A stretch of 64,000 nt of DNA from Lishizhenia tianjinensis (GTDB lineage Bacteria > Bacteroidota > Bacteroidia > Flavobacteriales_D > Crocinitomicaceae): the NCBI RefSeq assembly GCF_900116425.1, contig NZ_FPAS01000002.1:204537-268536 (forward strand). Direction: 5' to 3'. Below, piece by piece: positions 33,874 to 43,964 of this stretch. Every line of letters begins with the position of its first letter. Positions within the stretch are counted from its first letter, which is position 1. A program made the position numbers and the translations under genes. The notes below the pieces were generated by a model. The model was not told where the DNA came from and searched no databases. It saw nothing but the letters and a program-made list of their open reading frames with translations.

Positions 33874-36150
33874 CTAGTTTTGAAGGTAGATTCTTTCTAC
33901 GCGCTTAGAAATACTCGTCATCAATTCATAAACGATGGTTCCACTGGCTTTGGCTAGATCAAAAATGGTGTTATTCGCTCCGATTATTTCTACCAAATCT
34001 CCTTTTTGACATGGGATATCGCTTACATCTATCATACACATATCCATACATATGTTTCCAACGGTGTGTACTTTTTTACCTTGCAGGAAGAATTCACCCT
34101 TTCCATTACCTAACACCCTATGTATCCCATCCGAATAACCTATGGGTAAGGTAGCAATGTGCATTTCCTTTTCTGCGGTAAAATTTTGACCGTAACCTAC
34201 TGTATCTCCTTTTTGTATGATTTTAATTTGAGAAATACGCGTATACCAAGCTAAACTAGCCTTCAATCCAGGTTGTTTTTCTATGTAACCATACATTCCT
34301 ATCCCTAATCTCACCATAGAATATTGGTATTCTGGGAAGTTGAGTATACCTGATGAATTCAAAAGGTGAAAGTCCAATCCACCTCCTAGCTTTTCAGTGA
34401 AAACCTCTTTGTACTGGGCAAATCTTTTAGCTTGTTTGTGATTGAAAGTACTAGAAGGATGATCAGAACTCGCTAAGTGAGAGTACACCGATTTAACATT
34501 TACCTCAGGCTGCGCTTGTAATAACTCAAACAAATCATCTAAATCATCTTCAGAAAAACCAAGGCGATTCATACCCGTTTCCACTTTAATGTGTATGGGG
34601 AAATTCGTCTTTTTAAAACGAATTAAACTTCCTATAAAAGCCTCGAGCTGCGGGATGTCAAAAATGGCTGGTTCTAGTTCATTTTTAATAATTTCTTGAA
34701 AGGCACTCTCAGAAGCGTTCATTACCATAATAGGACTTTGAATGCCCGCTTTACGCAAATCTACTCCTTCATCGGCATAGGCTACGCCCAAATAATCCAC
34801 ACCTGCGCTTTCCATCAAGTGGGCCATTTTTACATCTCCAGAACCGTAAGATGAAGCTTTAACCATACACAAGAGTTTGGTGTTTGGATGTAGCTTACTT
34901 CTGAAGTGATTGATATTCTCAAGGATGGCAGATTGATCTATTTCCAACCATGTATCGTGCTTTTTTTCTTTAAAGTTTTCTATCTCTTTCTTGATGAAAC
35001 TTTTGCGTTTGGCCTTGAATAAAATGGCTGCGTTTTCTACCAGGTCCAAAGTTTCAGGCAAAATTTCTTCGCGTATGTAATACACTTTATCGATGGGGTA
35101 GTTGGCTATGAACTGCTCTATTTTTCTTTGCTCCTCCTCCGATGAAAGCGTCAAATCTATAACTGCAATTTTTTGACTTTTTTCTTTTAATGAAAGAAGG
35201 TAATTAACGGCTTGCTCCAAAGCATGTAGATCTAAAGAGTAAGTATCGTTAATTAACACATTGTCTTTCTTCCCTATTAAGATTTCCATGCGAGATGCTA
35301 CGGTTGGTAATTGCTTTAATATGGGTTCCATATCCTCAGGCTGTCTACCTAAAAACAGGGCGCATTCTAAACAATTTTCTAAAGTGCTTTTAAAAGGTGT
35401 AGCGGCTAATTTAGCAAGCTCTTTTGCTGGTGTGCTTGGGTATTCTACATTGATTTTTGCTCGTCGAAATGGGGAAGCGTATTCTTCCTGAGCAAATACA
35501 AAGTTACTGTGTTTGAAAAGTTTTAATTTTTCCTTGACGTGTTGCTTTTCCGATTCGAAATTTTCTTGATGCGCAGCACCTATACCTGTGAATATCCCTA
35601 AAGTTGGATCAACTATATCTTCCAAAATTTCCATTTCATCTGGCTCAGAAATTCCAACTTCTATAATTGCTAAATTATGTTCATGGCTCATTTCTAATAA
35701 ACTCAGCGCAACTCCAATTTGTGAATTATAGCTTTTCGGACTTCGAACAATTTGGTAATCATCCTTTAAAAGTGAATACAACCATTCCTTGGCCATGGTT
35801 TTTCCGTAGCTCCCTGTTATAGCAACGACAGGATAAGCAAATTGCTCACGGTGTTTTTTAGCAAGTTGCTGCAGGGCCTCTAAGGTGTCTTCCACGGTCA
35901 AAACGCAAGCATCATCGGGTAGTTCTACCCTTTCATCCACAACAAAACAACGTACTCCTTTTTCATAGGCATCTAGAACATATTTATGCCCATTGTCTTT
36001 TTCAGAATGGAGGGCAAAGAAGGCCAAAGCTTCGGCATGATAAATCTTTCTTGTATCATAAGCAACAGCCTTAATTTCACCCTTGTAGGGTTGAGTTTGT
36101 TCGGCGTCAAGAAGATCTGCTAAGTCGGCGTAAGTATAATTCAAGTTCAA
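33874..36150 (-). CDS. Bifunctional MurF ligase / alanine racemase
   Basis: 758 residues, cytosolic peptidoglycan enzyme. The N-terminal MurF half (about 1-380) joins D-Ala-D-Ala to UDP-MurNAc-tripeptide; P-loop ITGSYGKT has K117 and T118, and FTGIGAAHQENF supplies the conserved His. The C-terminal half (about 385-758) is a fold type III alanine racemase with PLP lysine K431 (MVKASSYGSG) and the catalytic Tyr motif PIGYSDGIHR. This fusion is typical of Bacteroidota. The start is TTG: an in-frame stop lies 30 nt upstream at 36181-36183 and no ATG or GTG intervenes. The P-loop has Tyr where Asn is usual. Confidence 0.9.
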   Translation of the reverse strand: MNLNYTYADLADLLDAEQTQPYKGEIKAVAYDTRKIYHAEALAFFALHSEKDNGHKYVLDAYEKGVRCFVVDERVELPDDACVLTVEDTLEALQQLAKKHREQFAYPVVAITGSYGKTMAKEWLYSLLKDDYQIVRSPKSYNSQIGVALSLLEMSHEHNLAIIEVGISEPDEMEILEDIVDPTLGIFTGIGAAHQENFESEKQHVKEKLKLFKHSNFVFAQEEYASPFRRAKINVEYPSTPAKELAKLAATPFKSTLENCLECALFLGRQPEDMEPILKQLPTVASRMEILIGKKDNVLINDTYSLDLHALEQAVNYLLSLKEKSQKIAVIDLTLSSEEEQRKIEQFIANYPIDKVYYIREEILPETLDLVENAAILFKAKRKSFIKKEIENFKEKKHDTWLEIDQSAILENINHFRSKLHPNTKLLCMVKASSYGSGDVKMAHLMESAGVDYLGVAYADEGVDLRKAGIQSPIMVMNASESAFQEIIKNELEPAIFDIPQLEAFIGSLIRFKKTNFPIHIKVETGMNRLGFSEDDLDDLFELLQAQPEVNVKSVYSHLASSDHPSSTFNHKQAKRFAQYKEVFTEKLGGGLDFHLLNSSGILNFPEYQYSMVRLGIGMYGYIEKQPGLKASLAWYTRISQIKIIQKGDTVGYGQNFTAEKEMHIATLPIGYSDGIHRVLGNGKGEFFLQGKKVHTVGNICMDMCMIDVSDIPCQKGDLVEIIGANNTIFDLAKASGTIVYELMTSISKRVERIYLQN

Positions 36151-36435
36151 TTTCTGCGTTTTTAAAGAAGTACTCCCTCTTTATGAAGGATTTGGCTGTA
36201 AAAATAAGGAAAGATAAGTCATTAACTGTTTTCTAAGCGCAGGTAAAACACAGAGAAAAGAACTTAGGATTACATTTTAAGAGAAATGATTAACATTCTT
36301 CTTTTAAAACTCCCTCCATTCTCTTCTTAAGTTGAAAACATAATGGTTAAATTTGGGTACTCTTAAAAAAGGGGCACTTCTGTAATGGAAACTTGTCCTT
36401 TCAAGAGATTGATGTTAAACTAGAAATAAAATACC
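36151..36435. other. Divergent intergenic region
   Basis: 285 bp between the MurF-Alr gene and the next rightward gene. TAAATTTG (36348-36355) is an exact -7 box match for the rightward gene, but its -33 box is poorly spaced (TTG at 36332-36334, only 13 nt upstream). No repeat, RNA or gene recognised. Confidence 0.4.
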
Positions 36436-37290
36436 GTGGATACACAACAAGAAATACTTCATAGATTAAACGCTTTAACGGCGCAATTGCAAGAGGGTAA
36501 GTTAAATCAATTGGAAATGGAAGAACTCGTACAATTGTCGAGAGAATTCCATGAAAGATGTTTGATTTTACGTTACAAAGCGATAGAACAAAAGGTATAT
36601 GAAGCCAAAGGTGAAGTTGTGGAAACACCCGTTGAGCCAGAAACCATAGTTGAGGAAGTAGCGGATGCTGCACCAGCGTCAACTCCTCATGTAGTAGAGG
36701 AGAAAGAAGAGGTGATGCCTGCAGAAGGAATGATGTTTGACTTCTCAACTCCTGCAGAAGACGAAAATGAGTCGAAGCAAAATTTGAGTTTGAATTTTGA
36801 CGTAACGCCCACGCCAGAAATAGAAGAGAAAGAAGCTTCAGTGGAAGAAGTTCCTACGCATCAAAAAGTGGAGGAAGAAAAGCCACAACCTCAAGCACCT
36901 GAAGTATCGGCACCAAAAGAAGAAATTACGAAGGTGACGATTACACAACCAGAACCTATAAACACTTTGAATAACCCTGTTTATAATCAGGGAAGTTTTT
37001 ACGATAGGTTCAACAGTAATGAAGATAATTCTTTAGCCTCAAAATTGGGAGCTTCGAAAATTGCATCTTTGAAAGAAGCCTTTGGTTTAAACGATAGATT
37101 ACAGTGTATAAACGAGCTTTTCGAAGGAAACAAAGACAAGTTTGAATCTACTTTAAACAGTCTAGATAATTTAGATTCTTACGCTACTGCTAAACAACAA
37201 TTAAGCGAAGTTGCCGTGGCAATGAATTGGGATTTAGAAAATGAGGTGGTTACCGACTTTGTGAAAAAAGTGGAGAGAAGATATGCGTAA
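36436..37290 (+). CDS. Conserved Bacteroidota protein of unknown function
   Basis: 284 residues starting with GTG (no ATG in frame upstream before stops). Three parts: a helical N-terminus (about 1-55), a long acidic, Pro/Glu-rich low-complexity linker (about 60-170), and a helical C-terminal domain (about 185-284; LGASKIASLKEAFGLNDRLQ, INELFEGNKDKFESTLNSLD) that resembles a conserved domain I associate with Bacteroidota hypothetical proteins. No signal peptide, so cytosolic. It overlaps the M28 peptidase start by 8 nt. Function unknown. Confidence 0.7.
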   Translation: MDTQQEILHRLNALTAQLQEGKLNQLEMEELVQLSREFHERCLILRYKAIEQKVYEAKGEVVETPVEPETIVEEVADAAPASTPHVVEEKEEVMPAEGMMFDFSTPAEDENESKQNLSLNFDVTPTPEIEEKEASVEEVPTHQKVEEEKPQPQAPEVSAPKEEITKVTITQPEPINTLNNPVYNQGSFYDRFNSNEDNSLASKLGASKIASLKEAFGLNDRLQCINELFEGNKDKFESTLNSLDNLDSYATAKQQLSEVAVAMNWDLENEVVTDFVKKVERRYA

Positions 37291-38542
37291 ACTGTCCTTG
37301 CTTATTACTACAGTTTTTTTAACATCCATGGCTTGGGCGCAATTGGATGAAGTAAAGCGCATTACCCAAGATTTATGTAAACCTGAATTTCACGGAAGGG
37401 GGTATGTGAATCAAGGAGATGTAAAGGCAGCGCATTACATAGCGAATGAATTTGAGAAGATAGGTTTAACGCCTTTGGATACTTCCTTTTTACAAGCTTT
37501 TCAATTTCAAGTGAATAGTTTTCCTGCCTCTATGGAAGTGGCATATGGAAGCAAAACCTTGACTCCTGGAAAGCACTTTGTTGTGGATGCAAATTCTCCA
37601 AGCTTTGATGGACAACTCGTTCCTGCAATTATTGATACCAATATCTTGAAAAGTGAAATACAACTTCAAGATGTTTTTGAGCAAGTACAAAGCGAGCAGA
37701 AAAATGCTTTTTTAATTGATACACGTGGCCTCTCTGCTCGAAGAGAAAATGAAATACGCGCTAATTTAACGGGACTCTCAGCCTATGCCCCAGTGGTGAT
37801 TTTAACCCACCAAAAATTCATGTGGTCAGTAGGTAGAAAGCAATACAATAACATTGTGATTACCCTGCAAGATAGCGTTTATCAAGAGGGACAAACGCTA
37901 CGTGTAAATGTAGATGCCAAGTTAATCGAGAAGTATACAGCTTACAATGTTATAGGTGAGGTTAAAGCCAAAAAGAAGACGAAAAAGACGGTTGTGTTTA
38001 CAGCACATTACGATCATTTAGGTCGCATGGGGGCAGAAACCTATTTTCCTGGAGCTAATGACAATGCATCAGGAACGGCCATGGTGATTGCAATGGCAAA
38101 ATATTTTAAAGAAAACCCAGTCGATTACAATGTAGTTTTTATCGCCTTTGGAGGTGAAGAGGCAGGTCTAGTGGGTTCCAAATATTTTGTAGAACATCCC
38201 CTCTTGAAATTGAAGAAAATAAAATTCTTACTCAATTTAGATATAATGGGCTCGGGTGAGGAAGGTATTACTGTAGTTAATGGAACGGAACATACCAAAG
38301 CCTTTGAGAGTTTAGAGGCCATTAACGCAGAACACGGTTATCTAACACGCATTAAAAAAAGAGGTCCAACTCAAAATTCAGATCACTACTATTTTAGTCT
38401 AGAAGGGGTTCCTAGTTTCTTTATTTACACTATGGGACCAAATAAACATTATCACGATATTTTTGATACCTATGAAGAATTGAGTTTTAAGGAATGTGAA
38501 GACATTACCAAATTGCTCATTAGATTTGTAGAATTACTCTAA
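37283..38542 (+). CDS. Secreted M28-family aminopeptidase
   Basis: 419 residues. A signal peptide (about 1-19), then a metallopeptidase M28 domain. Zinc ligands are visible in order: H in FTAHYDHLG (about 242), D in PGANDNASG, the catalytic Glu pair in FGGEEAGLVGS, D in LNLDIMGSG, and a late His in NKHYHDIFDTY. It trims N-terminal residues from peptides in the periplasm or outside the cell. Its start overlaps the preceding unknown gene by 8 nt, so they are cotranscribed. Confidence 0.88.
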   Translation: MRKLSLLITTVFLTSMAWAQLDEVKRITQDLCKPEFHGRGYVNQGDVKAAHYIANEFEKIGLTPLDTSFLQAFQFQVNSFPASMEVAYGSKTLTPGKHFVVDANSPSFDGQLVPAIIDTNILKSEIQLQDVFEQVQSEQKNAFLIDTRGLSARRENEIRANLTGLSAYAPVVILTHQKFMWSVGRKQYNNIVITLQDSVYQEGQTLRVNVDAKLIEKYTAYNVIGEVKAKKKTKKTVVFTAHYDHLGRMGAETYFPGANDNASGTAMVIAMAKYFKENPVDYNVVFIAFGGEEAGLVGSKYFVEHPLLKLKKIKFLLNLDIMGSGEEGITVVNGTEHTKAFESLEAINAEHGYLTRIKKRGPTQNSDHYYFSLEGVPSFFIYTMGPNKHYHDIFDTYEELSFKECEDITKLLIRFVELL

Positions 38543-38577
38543 GAATACAATCAAATCCAAAAGCATTTCTCTTGAGA

Positions 38578-38611
38578 TTGATTTACATTTAAGGAGTTGC
38601 CCTAAAATTTG
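38578..38611 (+). promoter_or_regulatory. Possible promoter with start codon 5 nt downstream
   Basis: TTG (38578-38580), 22 nt, then TAAAATTTG (38603-38611), a TAnnTTTG box with one extra base. The ATG at 38617 follows after 5 nt. Weaker than the other candidates. Confidence 0.35.
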
Positions 38612-38616
38612 CTATT

Positions 38617-41600
38617 ATGAAACAAGCTATAACTCTACTATTACTTTTTCCCCTATACCTAGCCGCTCAACCTTATTTAGGTCAAGAGCCAGAAGTACCT
38701 GTCTTAGAAATGAAAGCGGCAACTTGTGTACCTGCTAATACATCTACTTACCTAGAACTAAACAACGTTTCTGCACTGGTGCACACTGCAGGTAATCTTT
38801 GGCAGGTGAACGGACAAAACTTTAGTCATTACGAAGTTCCTAAAAACAGCGGTATCATGGCTTTGTTTGCCTCGGCACTTTGGTTGGGAGGAAAAGATGT
38901 TAATGGTCAGTTAAAACTGGCGGCCCTGCGTTACCGTAATGGAAATGATTATTGGACAGGTCCTTTAACCATAGGAAATGCAACTACAGATTCAGAGACA
39001 TGTGAGGAATACGATAAACATTTTATTTCAACACAAGATGAGGTAAGAGAATTCCGAGCTTGGTTTGATGCAGGATTACTGGATCAAGAGAACGGTACTA
39101 ACTTACAAAACACACTTTACCCCAATTATGAAATCCCTAAGTTCATTAAAGAATGGCCGGCGCATGGAGATATAGAGGCGGGTCAAGATTATTACTTGGC
39201 TCCTTTTTATGATAGAGATGAGGATGGAAATTATGATTGGGAGAACGGTGATTATCCTTGGTATGATTTGGACAAGTCTATAGACTGTAGAACAGATAGA
39301 ACAGTTACCATTTTTGGAGATCAAAACTTTTGGTGGGTAATGAATGACAAAGGAAACATTCACACCGAATCTGGAGGAGATCCCATTGGTATGGAAATTA
39401 GAGCACAAGCTTTTTCTTTTTCTACCAATGATGAGGTGAACAACATGACTTTTTACAACTATGAGTTAATTAATAGATCTACGCAAACCTTATACGATAC
39501 TTATTTTGGATTGATGATAGATGTGGCCCTGGGTGGACCTTACGATGACTATGTTGGTTGTGATGTTTCTAGAGGTTTAGGTTATGCTTACAACGGAAAT
39601 GCTTTTGATCCAGATGTAAGTGGTTTCTTGGGGTATGGTAATTCACCGCCCGCTATTGGTGTAGACTTCTTTGAAGGTCCTTATCAAGATGATGATGGAA
39701 TTGACAATGCATTTGGAATAGGTCCAAATGAGGCTTTAAATGGAATTGGTTATGGAGATTCTATTGTAGATAATGAGCGTTTCGGTATGAGAAGGTTCTT
39801 ATACTACAATAATTTAGGAGGTGGTGCAGACATCAATACAACTGACCCGCAAACTGCCATAGATTATTACAACTATTTAAGTGGATATTGGAAAGATGGA
39901 ACGCGTTTTACTTACGGGGGTAACGGTCACTCAAGTGGTGGAGGTAACCCTAACGTAACTGCAGATTTCATGTTCCCAGGAGATACAGATCCTTTGGGTT
40001 GGGGTACGGGAGGAAATCCACAACCTATTTGGACGGAGCAAACAGCTGGTAACCCACCTTACGATAGACGTTTTGCGCAGAGTGCAGGTCCTTTCGTATT
40101 AAAACCAGGTGCAGTAAATAATATTACTATGGGGGTTGTTTGGGCAAGAAGTGGTCAAGCAGATCCTTTTACTTCTGTAATTAGCTTACAAAAAGCAGAT
40201 GATAAAGCGCAAGCCTTATTTGAGAATTGTTTTAAGGTGATTGAAGGACCTCATGCTCCGGATATGCAGGTGCAGGAGTTAGAAAATGAGTTATCATTTA
40301 CATTAGAAAACCCAACCAATTCGAACAACTTTAATGAAGGATACAGAGAAGTGGATCCCTTCATTGCTGGAGGAGATTCATTAGATAATGTATACCGTTT
40401 CCAAGGGTACCAAGTGTATCAATTATCTGGTAAAGGAGTTTCTGTTTCGGATTTAGGAGATATAGACAAGGCACGTTTGGTTTTCCAATGTGATATTAAA
40501 GATTCAGTTAAACGTTTGGTGAATTTTGAGTTTGACAATGATTTATTAGCGGCTGTACCCACGGAAAAAGTGAATGGAACAGATGATGGAATTCGTCATA
40601 GTTTTAACGTGAAAGAGGATATGTTTGCGTCGGGTGCTTCAAAGGCTTTGGTGAACTTTAAGCGCTATTATTACATGGCCATTGCTTATGCTTATAACAA
40701 TTATAAAACCTATAAACCGAATGATCCGAGTGCGTTAGACGGACAACAAAAACCTTACATAGCCTCGCGTAAATCTGCAATTGGAGAAGTTAGGGTGATA
40801 GAAGCAATTCCTCACCTACCTACACCAGAGGCAGGCGGAACTATTGCTAACGTTGGTTATGGATTTGAACTACCCGTTACGCGTTTAGATGGTATGGGGA
40901 ATGGAGGTCGCATACTAGATTTGAGTGAAGAAACGAAATCGGAAATCTTAAAACAAAACAAAGTAGATAGAATAACTTATGCGAGTAATGGTGGACCAGT
41001 TGCTGTTAAAGTAATAGATCCTTTGAACGTAAAAGTTGGCGATTTTAAGATGTATTTTCACGAAGATGAAAATGGAGAGTTAGACCAGAGTAATTGGACC
41101 ATTATTGAAACAATTTCAGGTGATTCCATAAGCTCGGATAAGAGTATTAATATTTTCAATGAGCAATTATTACCAGAGTGGGGATTGTCTGTAAGTTTGG
41201 AGCAAACGGATTATAGATATGCCGCGGCCTCAGTACAATATACGAGTCCTTTAGAAGCTACCCTGGTTTTCGAAGATTCAAGTAAAAATTGGTTAATTGG
41301 CTTGCAAGACAATGATAGTTATACGCCCAATAACTGGATCAGGTCTGGAACTTACACCCCAACTTCTACAGATTGTAATCCAGCGGCAGGCATAAACAAT
41401 CCTTGTAATTATCCGGATGCAAATGGTGTGGATCCTGAAAAGACCTACACGAAATTATTAGATGGTATAGTCGCACCTTTCGGATTGGTAGGTTATCAAG
41501 CCGAAGGAATGCCTATAGGAAACGTAGGTAGTTATTCCATTTCAGGAGCCTTGGCCTCAACACAAGTTGGAAAAACGAAAAGTGTTGATATTATCTTTAC

Positions 41601-42555
41601 AGATGATAAAAGCTTGTGGACGAAATGTCCGGTATTGGAAACAGGTAGAGATCAAAATTTGAATGAAAACCAAGGTCAGCCTTTTGCACTAAGAAATAGT
41701 CCTTCTTTAGATGAAAACGGAAATGAAATAGCTGGTTCAACTGGTTTTAGTTACTTCCCTGGTTATGCAATAGAAATAGAAACAGGAAAGCGACTAAACA
41801 TGGCTTTTGGAGAAAATTCCTTCCTTTCTGGAGAGAATGGTAACGATATGTTGTGGAACCCAACGAGCAGTGTGTATTCTAATTTGGGTGTAGCTAAATT
41901 AGGTGGAATGCATCCCGTGTTTGTTTTCTCTGCCGATATGTATAACAACGGAGCAAGTTATTATACAGGAGATATGTCGAGCTTTGAGGCAAATATGGAT
42001 TATGCCAATACGTCGGGTGCTAAGGTGACTAATTTCTATAGAAGTATCATGTGGGTGATGTATCCTTTATTGAATGAAGGTCACACCGTACTAGAAAGTA
42101 ATGCTACTATGCGCTTAAGGGTGAATAGAAAGTATGAAGAATATACCGCAACAAATGAAAACAACAGTTTGCCTTTATATGGATTCAGTACCAGAGCTTT
42201 TGTTACGGAGGTGGATAACACCCCAGCTTTAGCCAGTGTATTGGATCAGATTAATGTAGTGCCTAACCCTTATTATGCTTACTCAGAATATGAGGCCGAT
42301 CGTTTAGATAAACGTGTGAAATTTACGAATTTACCCGAGCGATGTAACATAAGGATTTACAATGCGGGTGGGCGATTGGTAAGAGAAATTAGGAAAGATA
42401 ATCCTTTAACGTTTACCGATTGGAACTTGACCAATGCAGCGGGTATTCCTATTGGATCGGGTACGTATATCGTGCATATAGAGGTTCCGGGTGTAGGGGA
42501 GACTGTGTTAAAAGCGTTTATTGCCATGCGTCAACCCGACTTAGAAAACATTTAA
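38617..42555 (+). CDS. Giant secreted T9SS-target protein
   Basis: 1312 residues. Signal peptide (about 1-17), then a conserved N-terminal region seen in a family of large Bacteroidota secreted proteins (TYLELNNVSALVHTAGNLWQ, ALFASALWLGGKDVNGQLKL, ALRYRNGNDYWTGPL). The middle is beta-rich and acidic with many Asp/Asn-Gly turns (possible calcium sites). The last 90 residues resemble a FlgD-like/T9SS sorting domain (INVVPNPYYAYSEYE, RIYNAGGRLVREIRKDNPLT, GTYIVHIEV) ending in PDLENI. Role unknown, probably surface or secreted. Followed by a terminator. Confidence 0.8.
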   Translation: MKQAITLLLLFPLYLAAQPYLGQEPEVPVLEMKAATCVPANTSTYLELNNVSALVHTAGNLWQVNGQNFSHYEVPKNSGIMALFASALWLGGKDVNGQLKLAALRYRNGNDYWTGPLTIGNATTDSETCEEYDKHFISTQDEVREFRAWFDAGLLDQENGTNLQNTLYPNYEIPKFIKEWPAHGDIEAGQDYYLAPFYDRDEDGNYDWENGDYPWYDLDKSIDCRTDRTVTIFGDQNFWWVMNDKGNIHTESGGDPIGMEIRAQAFSFSTNDEVNNMTFYNYELINRSTQTLYDTYFGLMIDVALGGPYDDYVGCDVSRGLGYAYNGNAFDPDVSGFLGYGNSPPAIGVDFFEGPYQDDDGIDNAFGIGPNEALNGIGYGDSIVDNERFGMRRFLYYNNLGGGADINTTDPQTAIDYYNYLSGYWKDGTRFTYGGNGHSSGGGNPNVTADFMFPGDTDPLGWGTGGNPQPIWTEQTAGNPPYDRRFAQSAGPFVLKPGAVNNITMGVVWARSGQADPFTSVISLQKADDKAQALFENCFKVIEGPHAPDMQVQELENELSFTLENPTNSNNFNEGYREVDPFIAGGDSLDNVYRFQGYQVYQLSGKGVSVSDLGDIDKARLVFQCDIKDSVKRLVNFEFDNDLLAAVPTEKVNGTDDGIRHSFNVKEDMFASGASKALVNFKRYYYMAIAYAYNNYKTYKPNDPSALDGQQKPYIASRKSAIGEVRVIEAIPHLPTPEAGGTIANVGYGFELPVTRLDGMGNGGRILDLSEETKSEILKQNKVDRITYASNGGPVAVKVIDPLNVKVGDFKMYFHEDENGELDQSNWTIIETISGDSISSDKSINIFNEQLLPEWGLSVSLEQTDYRYAAASVQYTSPLEATLVFEDSSKNWLIGLQDNDSYTPNNWIRSGTYTPTSTDCNPAAGINNPCNYPDANGVDPEKTYTKLLDGIVAPFGLVGYQAEGMPIGNVGSYSISGALASTQVGKTKSVDIIFTDDKSLWTKCPVLETGRDQNLNENQGQPFALRNSPSLDENGNEIAGSTGFSYFPGYAIEIETGKRLNMAFGENSFLSGENGNDMLWNPTSSVYSNLGVAKLGGMHPVFVFSADMYNNGASYYTGDMSSFEANMDYANTSGAKVTNFYRSIMWVMYPLLNEGHTVLESNATMRLRVNRKYEEYTATNENNSLPLYGFSTRAFVTEVDNTPALASVLDQINVVPNPYYAYSEYEADRLDKRVKFTNLPERCNIRIYNAGGRLVREIRKDNPLTFTDWNLTNAAGIPIGSGTYIVHIEVPGVGETVLKAFIAMRQPDLENI

Positions 42556-42680
42556 CATTTGTTTAGAATTCAGATGTAAGAAACCGCTCAAATAAGCGTT
42601 TAAATAATGTAAGTTAAGCAAATAATTTACAGCGTTAGCACGCTTAAAAGAGTTGAGTTAGGTTTCATAAGTAGTAGTGT

Positions 42681-42720
42681 TAAAGGGTGGAATTAAAGTT
42701 CCACCCTTTATTATTTTTAT
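42681..42720 (+). terminator. Strong rho-independent terminator
   Basis: TAAAGGGTGGAA (42681-42692) and TTCCACCCTTTA (42699-42710) form a perfect 12-pair stem with a 6-nt loop, followed by TTATTTTTAT. Confidence 0.82.
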
Positions 42721-42781
42721 CCATCCGTTATTTGCTTAGCTTTAAAAGAAGTTATGAATTACTGAAAACAAAATAGAGACC

Positions 42782-43276
42782 ATGAGAAAAATTTTATTGC
42801 TTGCTTTTTTTAGCGTGATTGCTTTTCAATCTTTTACCCAAAGTTTGGTTATTCCAGAAAATCCTAAACTAGAAAAAGCAGAAGATTATAGCGCTTACGA
42901 AGATTTGGTGGTGCGTTGTGTGGATTATTTGTTCGATCATCCTGTAGATCAAAACGGTGCAAAACGCCAAGAATGTACGGAGTTTCTCATCAAATGGATG
43001 GATGGCTCGCCTAATGTTACAGTTGTGCTCCATGCAGATTTGGTGGAGTTGAATGAAGGAGAATTACTCATGGCCTATTTGGGTGCTTATGTGAAATATG
43101 CCCTTGAGCACAAAGAAGCAGAGGCCATGGCGTGTACCCTTTATGCCGTAGAAAGAAGTATAGAGATGTATGAAAAGAACAAAGATCATCTCAAGAAAGG
43201 CAAGGTGATGAAGAAACTTTTGAAAGCAAAGAAAAAAGGTGGTTTAGAAGCTTATGTCCAAGAGTTTGTAAATTAA
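42782..43276 (+). CDS. Small secreted protein of unknown function
   Basis: 164 residues. Signal peptide (about 1-20, ending near FTQS), then a helical acidic/basic mature part with a lysine-rich C-terminus (KKGKVMKKLLKAKKKGG). Contains three cysteines (near 49, 64 and 118). I recognise similarity to unnamed Bacteroidota proteins but no named domain. Stand-alone gene. Confidence 0.65.
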   Translation: MRKILLLAFFSVIAFQSFTQSLVIPENPKLEKAEDYSAYEDLVVRCVDYLFDHPVDQNGAKRQECTEFLIKWMDGSPNVTVVLHADLVELNEGELLMAYLGAYVKYALEHKEAEAMACTLYAVERSIEMYEKNKDHLKKGKVMKKLLKAKKKGGLEAYVQEFVN

Positions 43277-43370
43277 GATGTTTATCATGCTTTGAGGTGA
43301 TATCTATCAAGTAATTTCCATAGAAAAACAGCTTTCTTCGTAAGGAATAATTAATACGAAACGAGAGCAT

Positions 43371-43790
43371 ATGGAAGAAATTGATATCAACCCAGGAGAG
43401 ATTAAAATAAACTTTACAACAACAACCAAAGAGAAGGTATCTCTTGCAGATTTAGGCCTCAAAAAAGAAGATCTTCAATTTGATTCTGGTCATGTACGCA
43501 TGGTCTTTGATTTTGAAAATATCCAAGACTTAGAATATTTCAGTGTACCTACCTTAGAATTTTCTTACGAAGAAGAAATGGGGGAGACCCACTGGCAATG
43601 TGAGTATAATAATACAACTATAGTGGATAAGCATGACCATCATGGACGTTCTACCGTGGTTCTTTTAAACAGAAAGAAAATGCAAGACTTGGAACAAAGA
43701 CATGAGAATCAATTGATTTTACATGCTGAGTTTCCAGCAGCTGTTCAATTAGATCCAAGTACATCTTTTGTGAACTTTTTCAAAGCTTAA
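43371..43790 (+). CDS. Small cytosolic protein of unknown function
   Basis: 139 residues, no signal peptide or membrane segment. Acidic, with a HDHHG cluster around residues 87-91 that might bind metal, but nothing else suggests an enzyme. Well separated from its neighbours (94 nt upstream) and followed directly by a terminator, so monocistronic. Its length, clean start and codon use support a real gene. Confidence 0.65.
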   Translation: MEEIDINPGEIKINFTTTTKEKVSLADLGLKKEDLQFDSGHVRMVFDFENIQDLEYFSVPTLEFSYEEEMGETHWQCEYNNTTIVDKHDHHGRSTVVLLNRKKMQDLEQRHENQLILHAEFPAAVQLDPSTSFVNFFKA

Positions 43791-43811
43791 GACAAAATAG
43801 TTAAGTACGAG

Positions 43812-43845
43812 AAAAAGACTACCTTTTCGAAGGTGGTCTTTTTTT
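43812..43845 (+). terminator. Rho-independent terminator with UUCG tetraloop
   Basis: 14-pair stem (AAAAAGACTACCTT with AAGGTGGTCTTTTT, one G-U pair) closed by TTCG, followed by T run; very stable. Confidence 0.85.
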
Positions 43846-43956
43846 GTGACTGAGATTTTTCCCTTGGATAATAGCGTGCTTGGTCATGCACCTTTCCTCC
43901 TTTGATATTTAGCTAATTTCGTGGGGTAAAAGAGCTAGGTTTACCACCCTTTTCAT

Positions 43957-43964
43957 TATCTTTG
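43957..43964 (+). promoter_or_regulatory. -7 box of the lepA-thiL operon
   Basis: TATCTTTG is an exact TAnnTTTG match, about 110 nt upstream of the lepA start. The -33 region is weak (CTA at the expected place). The long leader shows no named riboswitch. Confidence 0.4.
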
